DNA of 38,201 bases from Fidelibacterota bacterium (GTDB taxonomy: Bacteria > Fidelibacterota > UBA8477 > JABMPR01). A model generated the notes under the pieces. The model was not told the origin of the DNA, did not search any database, and was given only the letters and a program-made list of their open reading frames with translations. Each line of letters begins with the position of its first letter. Position 1 is the first letter of the stretch. Positions 15,805-23,637 of this stretch are shown in pieces. Location: contig JAERTJ010000012.1 of assembly GCA_016844945.1 (NCBI GenBank), positions 1 through 38,201 of the forward strand, written 5' to 3'. A program made the translations under genes and the position numbers.

Positions 15805-17045
15805 GATTGAGAACTTACCTGTTCTGATAGAAAATTCTTAAATCCCTCATCTTCCAGCTCTCTGGTCACAATAAAAAGATCCTTATCACCACGTCCAGAG
15901 CAGTTAAACACAATTATCTGGTCTGGATTCAAGGTAGGTGCCAGCTTGATAACTTCAGCGACAGCATGACTGGATTCCATGGCAGCAAAAATGCCCTCTG
16001 ATTGAGCTAACAATTGGTAGGATTTAATCACATCCTCATCAACGGCAAAGGAAAACTTGACCCGCCCTGATTCTTTCAAATGGGCAATCTGGGGACCTAC
16101 ACCCGCATAATCCAGACCGGCTGAAATACTGTGCGTACTGGCGAGTTGACCATCGGCATCCTGCAAAAAGTAAGATTTAAATCCCTCAGCAACACCTACA
16201 GAACCCCCTTCAAATCGTGCGGCATGCTCATCCCCTGAAACACCTTTTCCACCGGCTTCCACACCGATCATGTTGACCTGGTCATCATCGAGAAAATCAT
16301 AAAACAACCCCAGGGCATTACTCCCTCCACCCACACAGGCTACCAGATAATCAGGCTGGGTTTTGGTTTGTGCCAGGATTTGATCCCTGACTTCTTCACC
16401 GATGATTTTCTGGAAGTATGTATTCATGGCGGGATAAGGATTTGGACCACAGACCGTCCCCAATAAATAATGGGTTTCTTCCGGGTGCGAAATGAGATCT
16501 CTCAAAGCAGCATTGATGGCATCCCTCAAGGTTTGATCGCCATCGGTCACAGGGATTACCGTAACTCCCAACTGCTCCATCCAGAATACATTTGGGCGTT
16601 GGCGGCTATAATCTTTGGCTCCCATATACACGATACAGTCCAACCCAAATTTGGCGCAAACAGTGGCTGTTGCCAAACCATGCTGACCCGCTCCTGTTTC
16701 AGCAATCACACGTTTCTTTCCCATGCGTTTTGCGATTAGAGCCTGACCCAGACAGTGATTGATCTTATGAGCACCTGTGTGAAGCAGGCCTTCATTTTTC
16801 ATGTAGATCTGGGCTCCACCCAACGTATCAGAAAGATTTTTACAATGATAGAGGGGTGTTGGTCTTCCAATGTAGTGTCTATAGAGAGACCTTAACTCAC
16901 TGACAAAGTCATCATCCTTGATCGCGCTAAAAAATTCATCTCGGAGGTCATCCATGATAGGTACCAGAACTTCTGGTACATAACGTCCACCAAACTTACC
17001 AAAGTGTCCATCCCGGTTGATTAACACATCACGATATCCCATCAT
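15801..17045 (-). CDS. trpB: Tryptophan synthase beta subunit
   Basis: TrpB is the PLP enzyme that joins indole and serine. The 414-residue product is full length. It begins in the family manner (FGKFGGRYVPEVLVPIMDDL), has the PLP lysine in HTGAHKINHCLGQA, and the phosphate loop in ACVGGGSNALGLF. Two adjacent ATG codons are available; the first overlaps the stop of the upstream fusion gene by one base. That junction and the ATGA overlap with trpA point to one translationally coupled trpEGDCF-trpB-trpA transcript. The sequence looks like the TrpB1 type that pairs with TrpA. Confidence 0.96.
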   Translation of the reverse strand: MMGYRDVLINRDGHFGKFGGRYVPEVLVPIMDDLRDEFFSAIKDDDFVSELRSLYRHYIGRPTPLYHCKNLSDTLGGAQIYMKNEGLLHTGAHKINHCLGQALIAKRMGKKRVIAETGAGQHGLATATVCAKFGLDCIVYMGAKDYSRQRPNVFWMEQLGVTVIPVTDGDQTLRDAINAALRDLISHPEETHYLLGTVCGPNPYPAMNTYFQKIIGEEVRDQILAQTKTQPDYLVACVGGGSNALGLFYDFLDDDQVNMIGVEAGGKGVSGDEHAARFEGGSVGVAEGFKSYFLQDADGQLASTHSISAGLDYAGVGPQIAHLKESGRVKFSFAVDEDVIKSYQLLAQSEGIFAAMESSHAVAEVIKLAPTLNPDQIIVFNCSGRGDKDLFIVTRELEDEGFKNFLSEQVSSQS

Positions 17046-20000
17046 TACCCCCTTGAAACCTGATCTGCAATACTCTGAATTTTTGATTGATCCACTACAC
17101 CATCAGTTTCTATGCCTGTGGCAGCATCCACACCTGCAGCCATAGGCAACCCCTGCAACACATCTCCCACATTATCCTGATTTATACCCCCTGCAATCAA
17201 GATGGGAACAGTGGAACTCAACTTTTTGAGTTGAGTGTAATCATAGCTTTCCCCTGAACCAGGTGTGGTACCATCTATGATGAGCATCTCAACCACATCT
17301 GCATAATTTTCCAATTGATCAAGCGATCCCTGTTTTAATGTTTTGATGACGGGGTAATTGACTCCGGCACAAAAGTCAGGAGATTCATCACCAGAGAGTT
17401 GAACGTAGTCAAGCCCAACTGATTCAGAGATTGAGTGGATATCCTCCAGTTTTTGATTTTGAAACACACCTACACTGACACTAGTGGATAGAACGCTTAT
17501 GATCTGGCCAGCTGTTTCAATATCAACCAATCTTTTGCTGGTCGGTACAAAATTGAGCCCGACAAACTCAATCCCATGTTCATCACAATACATAGCATCT
17601 TCCACCGTCCTGATTCCGCAGGCTTTGAATTTCTTCCCGGCACTTCTCATGTTGCTTATTGAGGCAGAAATGTCTCCACTCCTCATGATTGAGGTTCCAA
17701 CCAGGGCTGCATTAGCCTGACCCTGAATTGAATTGATGTTGGATTGGGTATATCCACTTTCTGCCACCACCCGCACCTCTCTGGGAATGGCATGATAAAG
17801 ACTTAGAAAAGTTTTAGTGTTGGTCTGGAAAGTATGCAAGTCACGATTGTTTATCCCAATAATGTCTGTTTTTGAACGGAGGGCAACTTCCAACTCGTCG
17901 GTGTTATGCACTTCCAGCAAAACGTTCATACCAAGGGACTCCGCTAAAAGTGTATACTTTTCTATCTGCTCCCGGGTAAGTATCGCGGCAATCAGTAAAA
18001 TGGCATCAGCGCCATAATACCGGGCGAGGTACACCTGGTATTCGTCCACAATAAAATCTTTAAACAACAGAGGGGTCGTTTTCGTTGCTCCTCGTGCAAG
18101 CCGTAAGTTTTCCAGAGATCCGTTGAAGTATTTTTCATCCGTCAGCACCGATATGGCATCAGCACCACTTTGTTCATAGGTCTTAGCAATCGCTTCTGCA
18201 GAAAAATCGCCTGAAAATATCTCCTTTTCAGAAGGAGATCTGCGTTTGATTTCTGCGATTAGGCTCAACTGTTTTCGGTCACCCAAAGCAGCCTTAAAAT
18301 CTCTGTCTGATTGCTCCAGATCATTCTGGATTTTCGAGAGTGGGAGTCGGGATTTTAAGCCTTCAACCTCCACTTGTTTGTGTGCTGCAATTTCCAGGAG
18401 AATATCAGGCGCATGGCTGAGCTGGCTATAACGCTTTAGCAGGGGTCCAGCCAGGCTTTCCTGAATGATTTCCCTGGCACGATCAACGCCTGATTTATAG
18501 GAGCTAACCTGTCCCATAAATTTCAGGGTCAGGGCAACATTGGCCAGAACAAGATCCAGATGAGGTGTAGTACAGTTGTTATTCAGAATATCCTGGGTGA
18601 TTTGAACATTAAAATCTTTATCGCCTCCAGATATCTCTGAAAAGGCGACACGCTTCAGCCCAAAATCTTCTGGTGTGAGGGTGTAATGCTTAATCACCCC
18701 ATCCTCTAATTCCATGACCCTGGTCTCTCCCGTGAGGGTCAATTCATCCAGACCATCTGCGCCATTTAGAACCAGAACTCTTTCTTTTCCCAGGGTTCTG
18801 GCGGCTTCAATCATCAGCTTCATATCTTCTCGATTCGAGGTCCCTATAATCTGGTATTGTGGGTTGGCAGGATTGAGTAGCGGTCCCAGGATGTTAAAAA
18901 TGGTTTTGGTTTTTAGTTCCTGTCGAACCTGGGCAAAATGCTTGAAAACTGGATGGTAGCTTCGAGCAAAGATGAAAGCCAATCCAAGGTCTTGATAGAT
19001 TGATTCGAGTCGTGGTTTCTCTGCCATAATGTTGAGCCCCAGAGACTCCAGGAGATCGAAACTTCCAAAACGCCCGCTGGCTGCTTTGTTGCCATGTTTT
19101 GCCACAGGGATACCACCTGCTGCAACAATAATGGCTGTCAATGTTGAGGTGTTGATGCGGGAGAGACCTGACCCTCCCGTTCCACATAAATCAATAGCGC
19201 CTGGCAATTTTAGTTGGGTAGGCATTTGTTTGTAGAAGACGTTTACCAGGTCGGCAATATCGTTTCCAGAGTATCCATGCTGGTTGAGTTCAAGCAGGAA
19301 TTGTTTCTGGGCTTCCAGGTTTAGTTTTCCGGAAATGCTTTTTTCAACAAAGCTTTCAAAACTCAACATCCTACGTTCCCTTACACCCATGAGGGTGGTT
19401 AATGCATTGGTAAGTATTTCCAATCCATTCTCTGTCATGGCAGATTCAACATGAAATTGAAAACCATAGATGTTTTCGCTTCTCAATGCCATGACTCGAT
19501 TTTCAGCATCCACACTAATCTCGAAATTGTCGGGGACGTTTTCAGCGACTGGTGAGAATGAGTTGTACATTCCGACACGTTCCTGAGCACCAAACAGGTC
19601 TATTTCCTGTTGGAGTCCCTGGGTAGGAATGGCTTGTCTCTCAACGGGCATGCCCATTTGTTTAGCCATGGCTTGAATTCCCAGACAAATTCCTAGGGTT
19701 GGGATATTCCTCACAGCAAGCTCTCTGGTGATTTCCAGCAAACGTTGCATGCGTGGATTGTCCTCATCATTGATATCTCCAGGTCCTGGTCCGAGAACAA
19801 CCAGGTCTGAAACATCATTACTAATATCATATTCAAAGGTATCAACAATCCTGGTGTCATAACCCAGATAACGTGTGATATGGCTCAAGACAAAAGCAAA
19901 ATTATCCTCATTGTTAACAATGGTAATGCTCTCCTGGTGCAGGTTGCTCATGTCCCGGTGTCCGATCTGATCATCAAGGTGAAATCTTGAAAAAGTTGCA

Positions 20001-21187
20001 TTGCGTGCTTTGAGCGCATCATCCAACTGCTCTATCATTTCATCTGAGACATACTTTTCAGTTGCTGTAGTTTCACCTGTCAATGCATGAATCAGACCGG
20101 CTGCCTTAGCGGTGGTTTCCTTTGCTTCTTTTATGGGGTTTGAATCTCTTACAATCCCTGCACCTGCCTGAATCGCAATACGTCCATCTCCAAAAATCTC
20201 TGCTGTTCGAATCATGATGGCGCTGTACATATCTCCACTTTTTTCGAGAATACCAATTTCACCACCATAATAGCGTCTGGACTCCAACTCTCTTCTGGCA
20301 ATGATTCTAAAAGCACTTTCCAAAGGGCTACCAACCAGAGTCGGGGCATGAAGAGAAATACGTAGAGCAAAAGTCGCTGGTTTTTTGGAATGACCGAGTA
20401 AATGATATTCAGTATGGATGACTGCACCGGACTCACGGAGAAAAGGTCCCGTAATCTTCCCACCCCTGGGACAAATCTGTGACATGATTTTGAGCTCTTC
20501 ATCCAAAATCTGTGAGAGTTCATTGATTTCTTTCTGGTCCTCGAGAAATGCTTGAAGTCGTTCAGGAAAGTCCTGGAGCTCACCTTTGGGCATGGTCCCT
20601 GAAATAGGATTCTTTATGACGGTTTCATCGTGAATCTCTAATTGTCTCTCCGGGGATGCCCCAACAAAATATCTTCCTTCTCCATCTGAGAAAAGGAATG
20701 TCAGATATTGCCCTTGTTGTTTAAGCAGTCGGGAAAACAGAACCAGAGGGACCATGGGGGACATCTCAGGGAACATAGCCTCAAACTTTCTGGAATAAAT
20801 CACCTGGCAGGCGTTACCCCTGGCAATTTCTTCGCTTTGAATGCGGGATACTTCGGCTGCAAAATCCTCATCACTAATCAACGGTTTAAAATCCGATTCA
20901 AATGTGAGCTGATATGGATGGGTGAGTACATCAATCTCATTGGACTGAATGAATTCGGTTTCTTGTACATTGATGGCTAAAATTTTCTCATCACCCCTGG
21001 TTTCCATTCCATTCTCACGTGCTGCTGCAAAGGGGATCACAAAAGCAATATCCTCTTTATGGTTGCTCCTTAATGCTTCCAGTTCGTCAAAACTGTTTAG
21101 TTTTTTCAGGTTTCCCGAGAGCAGTTTGATAACACCATCTTTTTCAACGAGAAGGGATGGTTTAGATATATGTTCAATTCTTAGCAT
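17045..21187 (-). CDS. Five-domain tryptophan biosynthesis fusion TrpE-TrpG-TrpD-TrpC-TrpF
   Basis: One uninterrupted 1380-codon frame holds five enzymes in pathway order. Residues 1-370 are anthranilate synthase I (NPISGTMPKG at 193, ending AGAGIVRDSNP). Residues 418-600 are the glutamine amidotransferase TrpG, with Cys501 in LGICLG and His579/Glu581 in FQFHVES. Residues 610-925 are anthranilate phosphoribosyltransferase (LCGTGGSG at 667, VAKHGNKAASGRFGS). Residues 926-1178 are indole-glycerol-phosphate synthase (IAEIKRRSPS at 977, GINNRDL, VAESGY). Residues 1186-1380 are phosphoribosylanthranilate isomerase (KACGIRTVEDA, catalytic Cys1190; IIDGTTPGSG with Asp1305; AGGINQDNV). All key residues are present. 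The TrpE part has the PISGT motif of the TrpEG/PhzE branch. Two-domain and three-domain fusions are well known; five in one chain is unusual. Confidence 0.95.
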   Translation of the reverse strand: MLRIEHISKPSLLVEKDGVIKLLSGNLKKLNSFDELEALRSNHKEDIAFVIPFAAARENGMETRGDEKILAINVQETEFIQSNEIDVLTHPYQLTFESDFKPLISDEDFAAEVSRIQSEEIARGNACQVIYSRKFEAMFPEMSPMVPLVLFSRLLKQQGQYLTFLFSDGEGRYFVGASPERQLEIHDETVIKNPISGTMPKGELQDFPERLQAFLEDQKEINELSQILDEELKIMSQICPRGGKITGPFLRESGAVIHTEYHLLGHSKKPATFALRISLHAPTLVGSPLESAFRIIARRELESRRYYGGEIGILEKSGDMYSAIMIRTAEIFGDGRIAIQAGAGIVRDSNPIKEAKETTAKAAGLIHALTGETTATEKYVSDEMIEQLDDALKARNATFSRFHLDDQIGHRDMSNLHQESITIVNNEDNFAFVLSHITRYLGYDTRIVDTFEYDISNDVSDLVVLGPGPGDINDEDNPRMQRLLEITRELAVRNIPTLGICLGIQAMAKQMGMPVERQAIPTQGLQQEIDLFGAQERVGMYNSFSPVAENVPDNFEISVDAENRVMALRSENIYGFQFHVESAMTENGLEILTNALTTLMGVRERRMLSFESFVEKSISGKLNLEAQKQFLLELNQHGYSGNDIADLVNVFYKQMPTQLKLPGAIDLCGTGGSGLSRINTSTLTAIIVAAGGIPVAKHGNKAASGRFGSFDLLESLGLNIMAEKPRLESIYQDLGLAFIFARSYHPVFKHFAQVRQELKTKTIFNILGPLLNPANPQYQIIGTSNREDMKLMIEAARTLGKERVLVLNGADGLDELTLTGETRVMELEDGVIKHYTLTPEDFGLKRVAFSEISGGDKDFNVQITQDILNNNCTTPHLDLVLANVALTLKFMGQVSSYKSGVDRAREIIQESLAGPLLKRYSQLSHAPDILLEIAAHKQVEVEGLKSRLPLSKIQNDLEQSDRDFKAALGDRKQLSLIAEIKRRSPSEKEIFSGDFSAEAIAKTYEQSGADAISVLTDEKYFNGSLENLRLARGATKTTPLLFKDFIVDEYQVYLARYYGADAILLIAAILTREQIEKYTLLAESLGMNVLLEVHNTDELEVALRSKTDIIGINNRDLHTFQTNTKTFLSLYHAIPREVRVVAESGYTQSNINSIQGQANAALVGTSIMRSGDISASISNMRSAGKKFKACGIRTVEDAMYCDEHGIEFVGLNFVPTSKRLVDIETAGQIISVLSTSVSVGVFQNQKLEDIHSISESVGLDYVQLSGDESPDFCAGVNYPVIKTLKQGSLDQLENYADVVEMLIIDGTTPGSGESYDYTQLKKLSSTVPILIAGGINQDNVGDVLQGLPMAAGVDAATGIETDGVVDQSKIQSIADQVSRG

Positions 21188-21242
21188 TGATTTCTTTCCA
21201 GGGGTTTGACTGATGTTTGGGAAAATTCGTTAGAAATATTCA

Positions 21243-21258
21243 GATTAGCTGGCTAATC
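21243..21258 (-). promoter_or_regulatory. Hairpin just after the Trp-Trp codons of the trp leader
   Basis: GATTAGC and GCTAATC form a perfect 7-bp stem with a two-base loop as written; in practice the loop would be larger. It starts one base after the second TGG codon and contains the leader stop codon in its 3' arm. A ribosome stalled on the Trp codons would cover it. A competing pairing may form between CTGAGTTGG of the leader and CCAAACATCAG nearer trpE. Confidence 0.5.
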
Positions 21259-21322
21259 GCCACCAACTCAGGAGGGGGAATTCTGTTGAGCGAGCTGCTA
21301 TAAAAGGGCTGTTGTGTTTCAT
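21245..21322 (-). CDS. Putative trp leader peptide with tandem Trp codons
   Basis: A 25-codon frame starting ATGAAACACAAC on the minus strand ends PLLSWWRLAS then TAA. The two consecutive TGG codons (21265-21260) lie directly before a perfect hairpin, and the whole lies between the trp promoter and the fusion gene, as in attenuation leaders. The A of its ATG is where transcription should begin (seven bases past the -10 box), so the peptide is probably translated from a leaderless mRNA. Trp is a rare residue, so a chance WW at this site is unlikely. The mode of control is not settled, because no T-run terminator follows. Confidence 0.75.
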   Translation of the reverse strand: MKHNSPFIAARSTEFPLLSWWRLAS

Positions 21323-21328
21323 GGTGTC

Positions 21329-21357
21329 ATTGTATCGGTACGATAGAACGTTGTCAA
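21329..21357 (-). promoter_or_regulatory. Sigma-70-type promoter of the trp operon
   Basis: On the minus strand a perfect TTGACA (21357-21352) is separated by 17 bases from TACAAT (21334-21329). This is the best consensus promoter seen in the window. Transcription should start near 21322, the first base of the leader peptide. Confidence 0.8.
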
Positions 21358-21423
21358 GCCAAATATTGTTTGATTTAAGCAAATATGTGGTATCTTTTCA
21401 ATCTATCAGGGGAGAAGTGTTTA

Positions 21424-21861
21424 ATGGATCATGTCGTCTATCTTGATCACAAAGCCAAAGAGTTAGAAAACCTTATATCGGGCATAAAAACCACGATTAT
21501 CCGTGGAGCTATGGGTAGAAAACTACCCCATGGACGAGTGGATGTTGGTGATCGACTCTTTTTTATCCGCAATAATGGTGAAGGTCTTATCCAGGCAAAA
21601 GCCCAGGTCAAGGATGTCCTGCATTCAGAAAAAATGGATCCAGATACATCCATAAATCTATTACAAAAACATCTCACTGCTTTATGTCTTGATAAGCGAA
21701 TGGAAAAACGATTCTCAGGTAAGCGTTATTTGGTCCTGATCAGCATTCACAATTTCGAGCAGGTCAATCCATTTGAAATCGATCGATCTGGATACGGCAA
21801 TATGGATGACTGGCTGCCTGTTGGGGATATTGATACAGTCAAGTTGGAGGATATCACTTGA
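21424..21861 (+). CDS. ASCH/PUA-like domain protein
   Basis: The start is ATG 21424, just after GGGGAGAAG; an in-frame ATG at 21385 has no ribosome site. The 145-residue product has GRVDVGDRLFFIRNNGEG near residues 37-54, a strand-turn pattern typical of ASCH domains of the PUA-like RNA-binding fold. It continues with SGKRYLVLISIHNFEQVNPF, then DRSGYGNMDDWLP. ASCH proteins are thought to bind RNA or modified nucleotides, but this branch has no settled function that I can name. Its stop overlaps the start of the next gene, so the two are coupled. Confidence 0.7.
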   Translation: MDHVVYLDHKAKELENLISGIKTTIIRGAMGRKLPHGRVDVGDRLFFIRNNGEGLIQAKAQVKDVLHSEKMDPDTSINLLQKHLTALCLDKRMEKRFSGKRYLVLISIHNFEQVNPFEIDRSGYGNMDDWLPVGDIDTVKLEDIT

Positions 21862-22184
21862 GTGTGATGGTAGAAGTATTGTACTCAAGCTGTTGTCCTT
21901 TCTTTGAAGAGACTGTTGAAACAATATTGAAGTTTAGTTCTGACCTAAAGCTTGATGTGGAAATTAAAAAAATTCTCATCGATGATTGGGATACTGCAAT
22001 CGAGTATAGTTTTATTGGCAGTCCTTCTGTACGGATCAATGGGTTGGATATTGACCCAAGAGTCCGTAGGTCGGCTCCTGTTGGGTTGACGTGACGAAAT
22101 TATGGGGCATCGGGCATGCCATCAGAAAGTTTGATCCTCCAGGCACTCCAAGCTGCTGCTGAAGCCACTACAGCTGAGCCCTAA
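21858..22184 (+). CDS. Thioredoxin-like protein, candidate selenoprotein (in-frame TGA at 22092-22094)
   Basis: The frame up to the TGA gives 78 residues (EVLYSSCCPFFEETVETI, then YSFIGSPSVRINGLDIDP). These match a family of small thioredoxin-fold proteins whose members usually read GCPN near the N-terminus and FLGSPTIRVNG in the middle. Those relatives, as I recall them, continue with GLSCR.Y and GVP..E.I. Here the sequence continues in the same frame past TGA as RNYGASGMPSESLILQALQA to a TAA at 22182, so TGA sits exactly where Cys is expected. Read through, the protein is 108 residues with Sec79. A SECIS-like hairpin follows. Start: TTG 21858, seven bases after GGAGG and overlapping the previous stop; GTG 21864 and ATG 21867 are alternatives. 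A simple nonsense mutation is the main other reading. Confidence 0.65.
22106..22120 (+). promoter_or_regulatory. SECIS-like hairpin after the in-frame TGA
   Basis: GGCAT (22106-22110) and ATGCC (22116-22120) enclose the loop CGGGC. The loop begins 16 bases after the TGA and has G as its second base. These features agree with the bacterial SECIS model as I remember it: a small loop with an early G, at 16-37 bases from UGA. An alternative fold pairs ATGG with CCAT and CAT with ATG, leaving a GG bulge. Confidence 0.5.
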
Positions 22185-22220
22185 AAACACCTAGTTTTAT
22201 TGTAACGTATTACGCTGTAG

Positions 22221-22240
22221 ATCGTCTTAACAAAGACGAT
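22221..22240. promoter_or_regulatory. Perfect palindrome upstream of the DUF302 gene
   Basis: ATCGTCTT and AAGACGAT flank AACA, giving an 8-bp inverted repeat 46 bases before the DUF302 start. It lacks a T run, so an operator is more likely than a terminator. The binding factor is unknown. Confidence 0.4.
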
Positions 22241-22286
22241 TGATGATAATAAATTTTGATACATACGATTGAAAAGAGGAATCCAT

Positions 22287-22676
22287 ATGAGTTATTATTT
22301 TAACACCACCTTAAACGAAACCAGCTTTGAATCTGCCATCGAAAAGGTCACTCAAAATCTCGGTGAAGAAGGTTTTGGAATAATTAGTGAGATTAATGTC
22401 TCTGATACACTGAAAAACAAACTTGATGTAGACTTTAAAAAATACACCATCCTGGGAGCCTGCAACCCGAACTATGCCTATCATGCCATTCAAAATGAAG
22501 ACAAAATTGGCGTATTTCTACCCTGCAATATTGTAGTCATTGAACAAGGTCCTGGAGTCATTGAAGTCGCCGCAGTAGATCCTGTAGCTTCCATGGCATC
22601 TGTCGAGAACGACCAACTTGCCGAAATGAGCCTGGAAGTTCAGAACAAATTACGTCGGGTCATTTCCTCACTTTAG
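22287..22676 (+). CDS. DUF302 family protein
   Basis: The start is ATG 22287 behind AAGAGGAA; an upstream in-frame ATG at 22269 overlaps that site. The 129-residue product fits DUF302: the opening pattern of a helix that runs KVTQNLGEEGFGIISEINVS, then YTILGACNPNYAYHAIQNED, LPCNIVVIEQ and VAAVDP. Cys residues in GACNP and LPCN are typical of the family. DUF302 proteins are small, soluble and linked by context to sulfur or metal metabolism; the biochemical role is not established. It stands 103 bases after the selenoprotein candidate and ends at a strong hairpin. Confidence 0.88.
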   Translation: MSYYFNTTLNETSFESAIEKVTQNLGEEGFGIISEINVSDTLKNKLDVDFKKYTILGACNPNYAYHAIQNEDKIGVFLPCNIVVIEQGPGVIEVAAVDPVASMASVENDQLAEMSLEVQNKLRRVISSL

Positions 22677-22702
22677 AAATTTTCCCTTACACTTTTTCTA
22701 TT

Positions 22703-22755
22703 CACTAGACCTGTTTTCAATCGAGCACAGCGAGATCAAACAGGTCTAGTGTTTA
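22703..22755. terminator. Long hairpin terminator after the DUF302 gene
   Basis: CACTAGACCTGTTT (22703-22716) pairs perfectly with AAACAGGTCTAGTG (22738-22751), a 14-bp stem around a 21-base loop that can itself fold partly. TTTATT follows. On the opposite strand the stem is followed by AATAGAAAAAG, so it is best read as plus-strand termination. Confidence 0.75.
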
Positions 22756-22851
22756 TTCTAAGAACAACGAATCATACGAACGCATCGAAACCCCAGCCCA
22801 ATTGTAAGACAGCTTCGTTGTTTAGGAGCAACGCAGTAGCCCTTCAGGTTT

Positions 22852-22910
22852 GGGCTAAAGCCCTTCTTTTATGAGTGTGTGATATCCCCGCCTCAAAAGG
22901 CGGGGTAATT
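22852..22910 (+). repeat. Composite hairpin repeat, copy 1
   Basis: A small palindrome GGGCTAAAGCCC (22852-22863) is followed 22 bases later by CCCCGCC/GGCGGGG (22886-22905) and TAATT. Copy 2 at 23787-23847 has the same two-part build in the same orientation, and a fragment (GGGCGGGGTAATT) lies at 27464-27476. After TAATT both full copies share a loose CTTCGTTG or TTTTCGTTG. The rest of the 357-base gap to arsR holds the terminator above and the arsR promoter. Confidence 0.7.
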
Positions 22911-22981
22911 GAATCAGTAACTTCGTTGATTTCGTCTATTCGTTGTAACCCTCCTTACTTTCACCAAATTGATAAAAGGTC

Positions 22982-23015
22982 TTGCTCTTGGGTATTATAT
23001 AGATATATTTCTATA
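22982..23015 (+). promoter_or_regulatory. arsR promoter with overlapping palindromic operator
   Basis: TTGCTC (22982-22987) and TATATT (23004-23009) at 16-base spacing form a plausible promoter. An inverted repeat TATAGA/TCTATA (22998-23015) covers the -10 box. The same core appears after arsR at 23337, supporting an operator for the ArsR protein and self-repression. Confidence 0.6.
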
Positions 23016-23033
23016 CGTAAATGAGATAATGAT

Positions 23034-23318
23034 ATGAGTTATGATCTAAATAAATTCTTTAAAGCCATCTCGGATCCAAACCGAGTGAAGATCATGGAAC
23101 TACTCAAAGACAAAGAACTGAATGTGAGTGAGATCTGTCAGCACTTTGACATGCAACAACCCTCGGTTTCACACCACCTGAACGTTTTAAAGCATGCTGA
23201 TATTGTCAGTGGTACAAAACGTGGTAAAGAGGTCTACTATCACCTCGACTCCATTTGTATCGTGAATTGCTGTAATGGTTTTCAAGAACAGTTTGTGGAG
23301 GTTGATAAGCTTAAGTGA
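23034..23318 (+). CDS. ArsR-family winged-helix repressor
   Basis: The 94-residue protein is a compact ArsR/SmtB type. It has FKAISDPNRVKIMELLKD, the recognition region ISEICQHFDMQQPSVSHHL (here VSEICQ), and the wing GTKRGKEVYYHLD. The usual CVCD metal site in the recognition helix is absent; instead the C-terminus has IVNCCNGF, whose Cys pair could sense metal, thiol or sulfide stress. The start has no strong ribosome site but matches family starts. A pair of similar palindromes, one over its own promoter and one before the next gene, suggests it controls itself and the small gene at 23392. Confidence 0.9.
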   Translation: MSYDLNKFFKAISDPNRVKIMELLKDKELNVSEICQHFDMQQPSVSHHLNVLKHADIVSGTKRGKEVYYHLDSICIVNCCNGFQEQFVEVDKLK

Positions 23319-23336
23319 TTTTTTTTAGTTTTACAT

Positions 23337-23352
23337 ATAGATATATATCTAT
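23337..23352. promoter_or_regulatory. Second ArsR-type operator
   Basis: ATAGATATATATCTAT is a perfect 16-bp palindrome. It shares ATAGATATAT and TCTAT with the palindrome over the arsR promoter. It lies 40 bases before the small gene at 23392, where it could block a promoter. Confidence 0.6.
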
Positions 23353-23391
23353 TCATGTATATAACAACACACCAAATAGAATGGAGTCGAT

Positions 23392-23607
23392 ATGACAACT
23401 CAGATTTGTATAGATGCACGTAATGGTCAGGACTGCCTGACATTTTCACAAACAGGTCAGGGACCCTCTAAAAGCTGGCGCTTTGACCACGTTGAAAGCT
23501 TTACCACTAACAGCATAACCGAGTCATCCAACTTTCAATCCACCGTGGATTCTGCAGGTCCCGGTCTTTACTACGTCAACCAGTCAGCCCATGGACTGAT
23601 GGTTTAA
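23392..23607 (+). CDS. Small protein of unknown function, likely ArsR-controlled
   Basis: The 71-residue product (start MTTQICIDARNGQDCLTF, end GPGLYYVNQSAHGLMV) has no signal peptide, no membrane segment and no family that I recognise. Two Cys residues at 6 and 15 and several Ser/Thr/Gln stretches are visible. A GGAG site stands six bases before the ATG. It lies 73 bases after arsR, behind a matching operator. It could also be a remnant of a longer gene. Confidence 0.5.
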   Translation: MTTQICIDARNGQDCLTFSQTGQGPSKSWRFDHVESFTTNSITESSNFQSTVDSAGPGLYYVNQSAHGLMV

Positions 23608-23637
23608 CCAATCAAAAACATCTGGAAGGAGTTCAAA

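Noticed and set aside
16470..16739. Plus-strand frame of 89 codons inside trpB
   Set aside because: It is antisense to conserved TrpB sequence and has no independent support.
17045..21187. Possible assembly artefact joining separate trp genes
   Set aside because: The domains join in a single clean frame with plausible linkers and every catalytic residue intact; four independent sequencing errors that each remove a stop would be needed.
23300..23336. Run of eight T residues after arsR as an intrinsic terminator
   Set aside because: No GC-rich stem stands before it.
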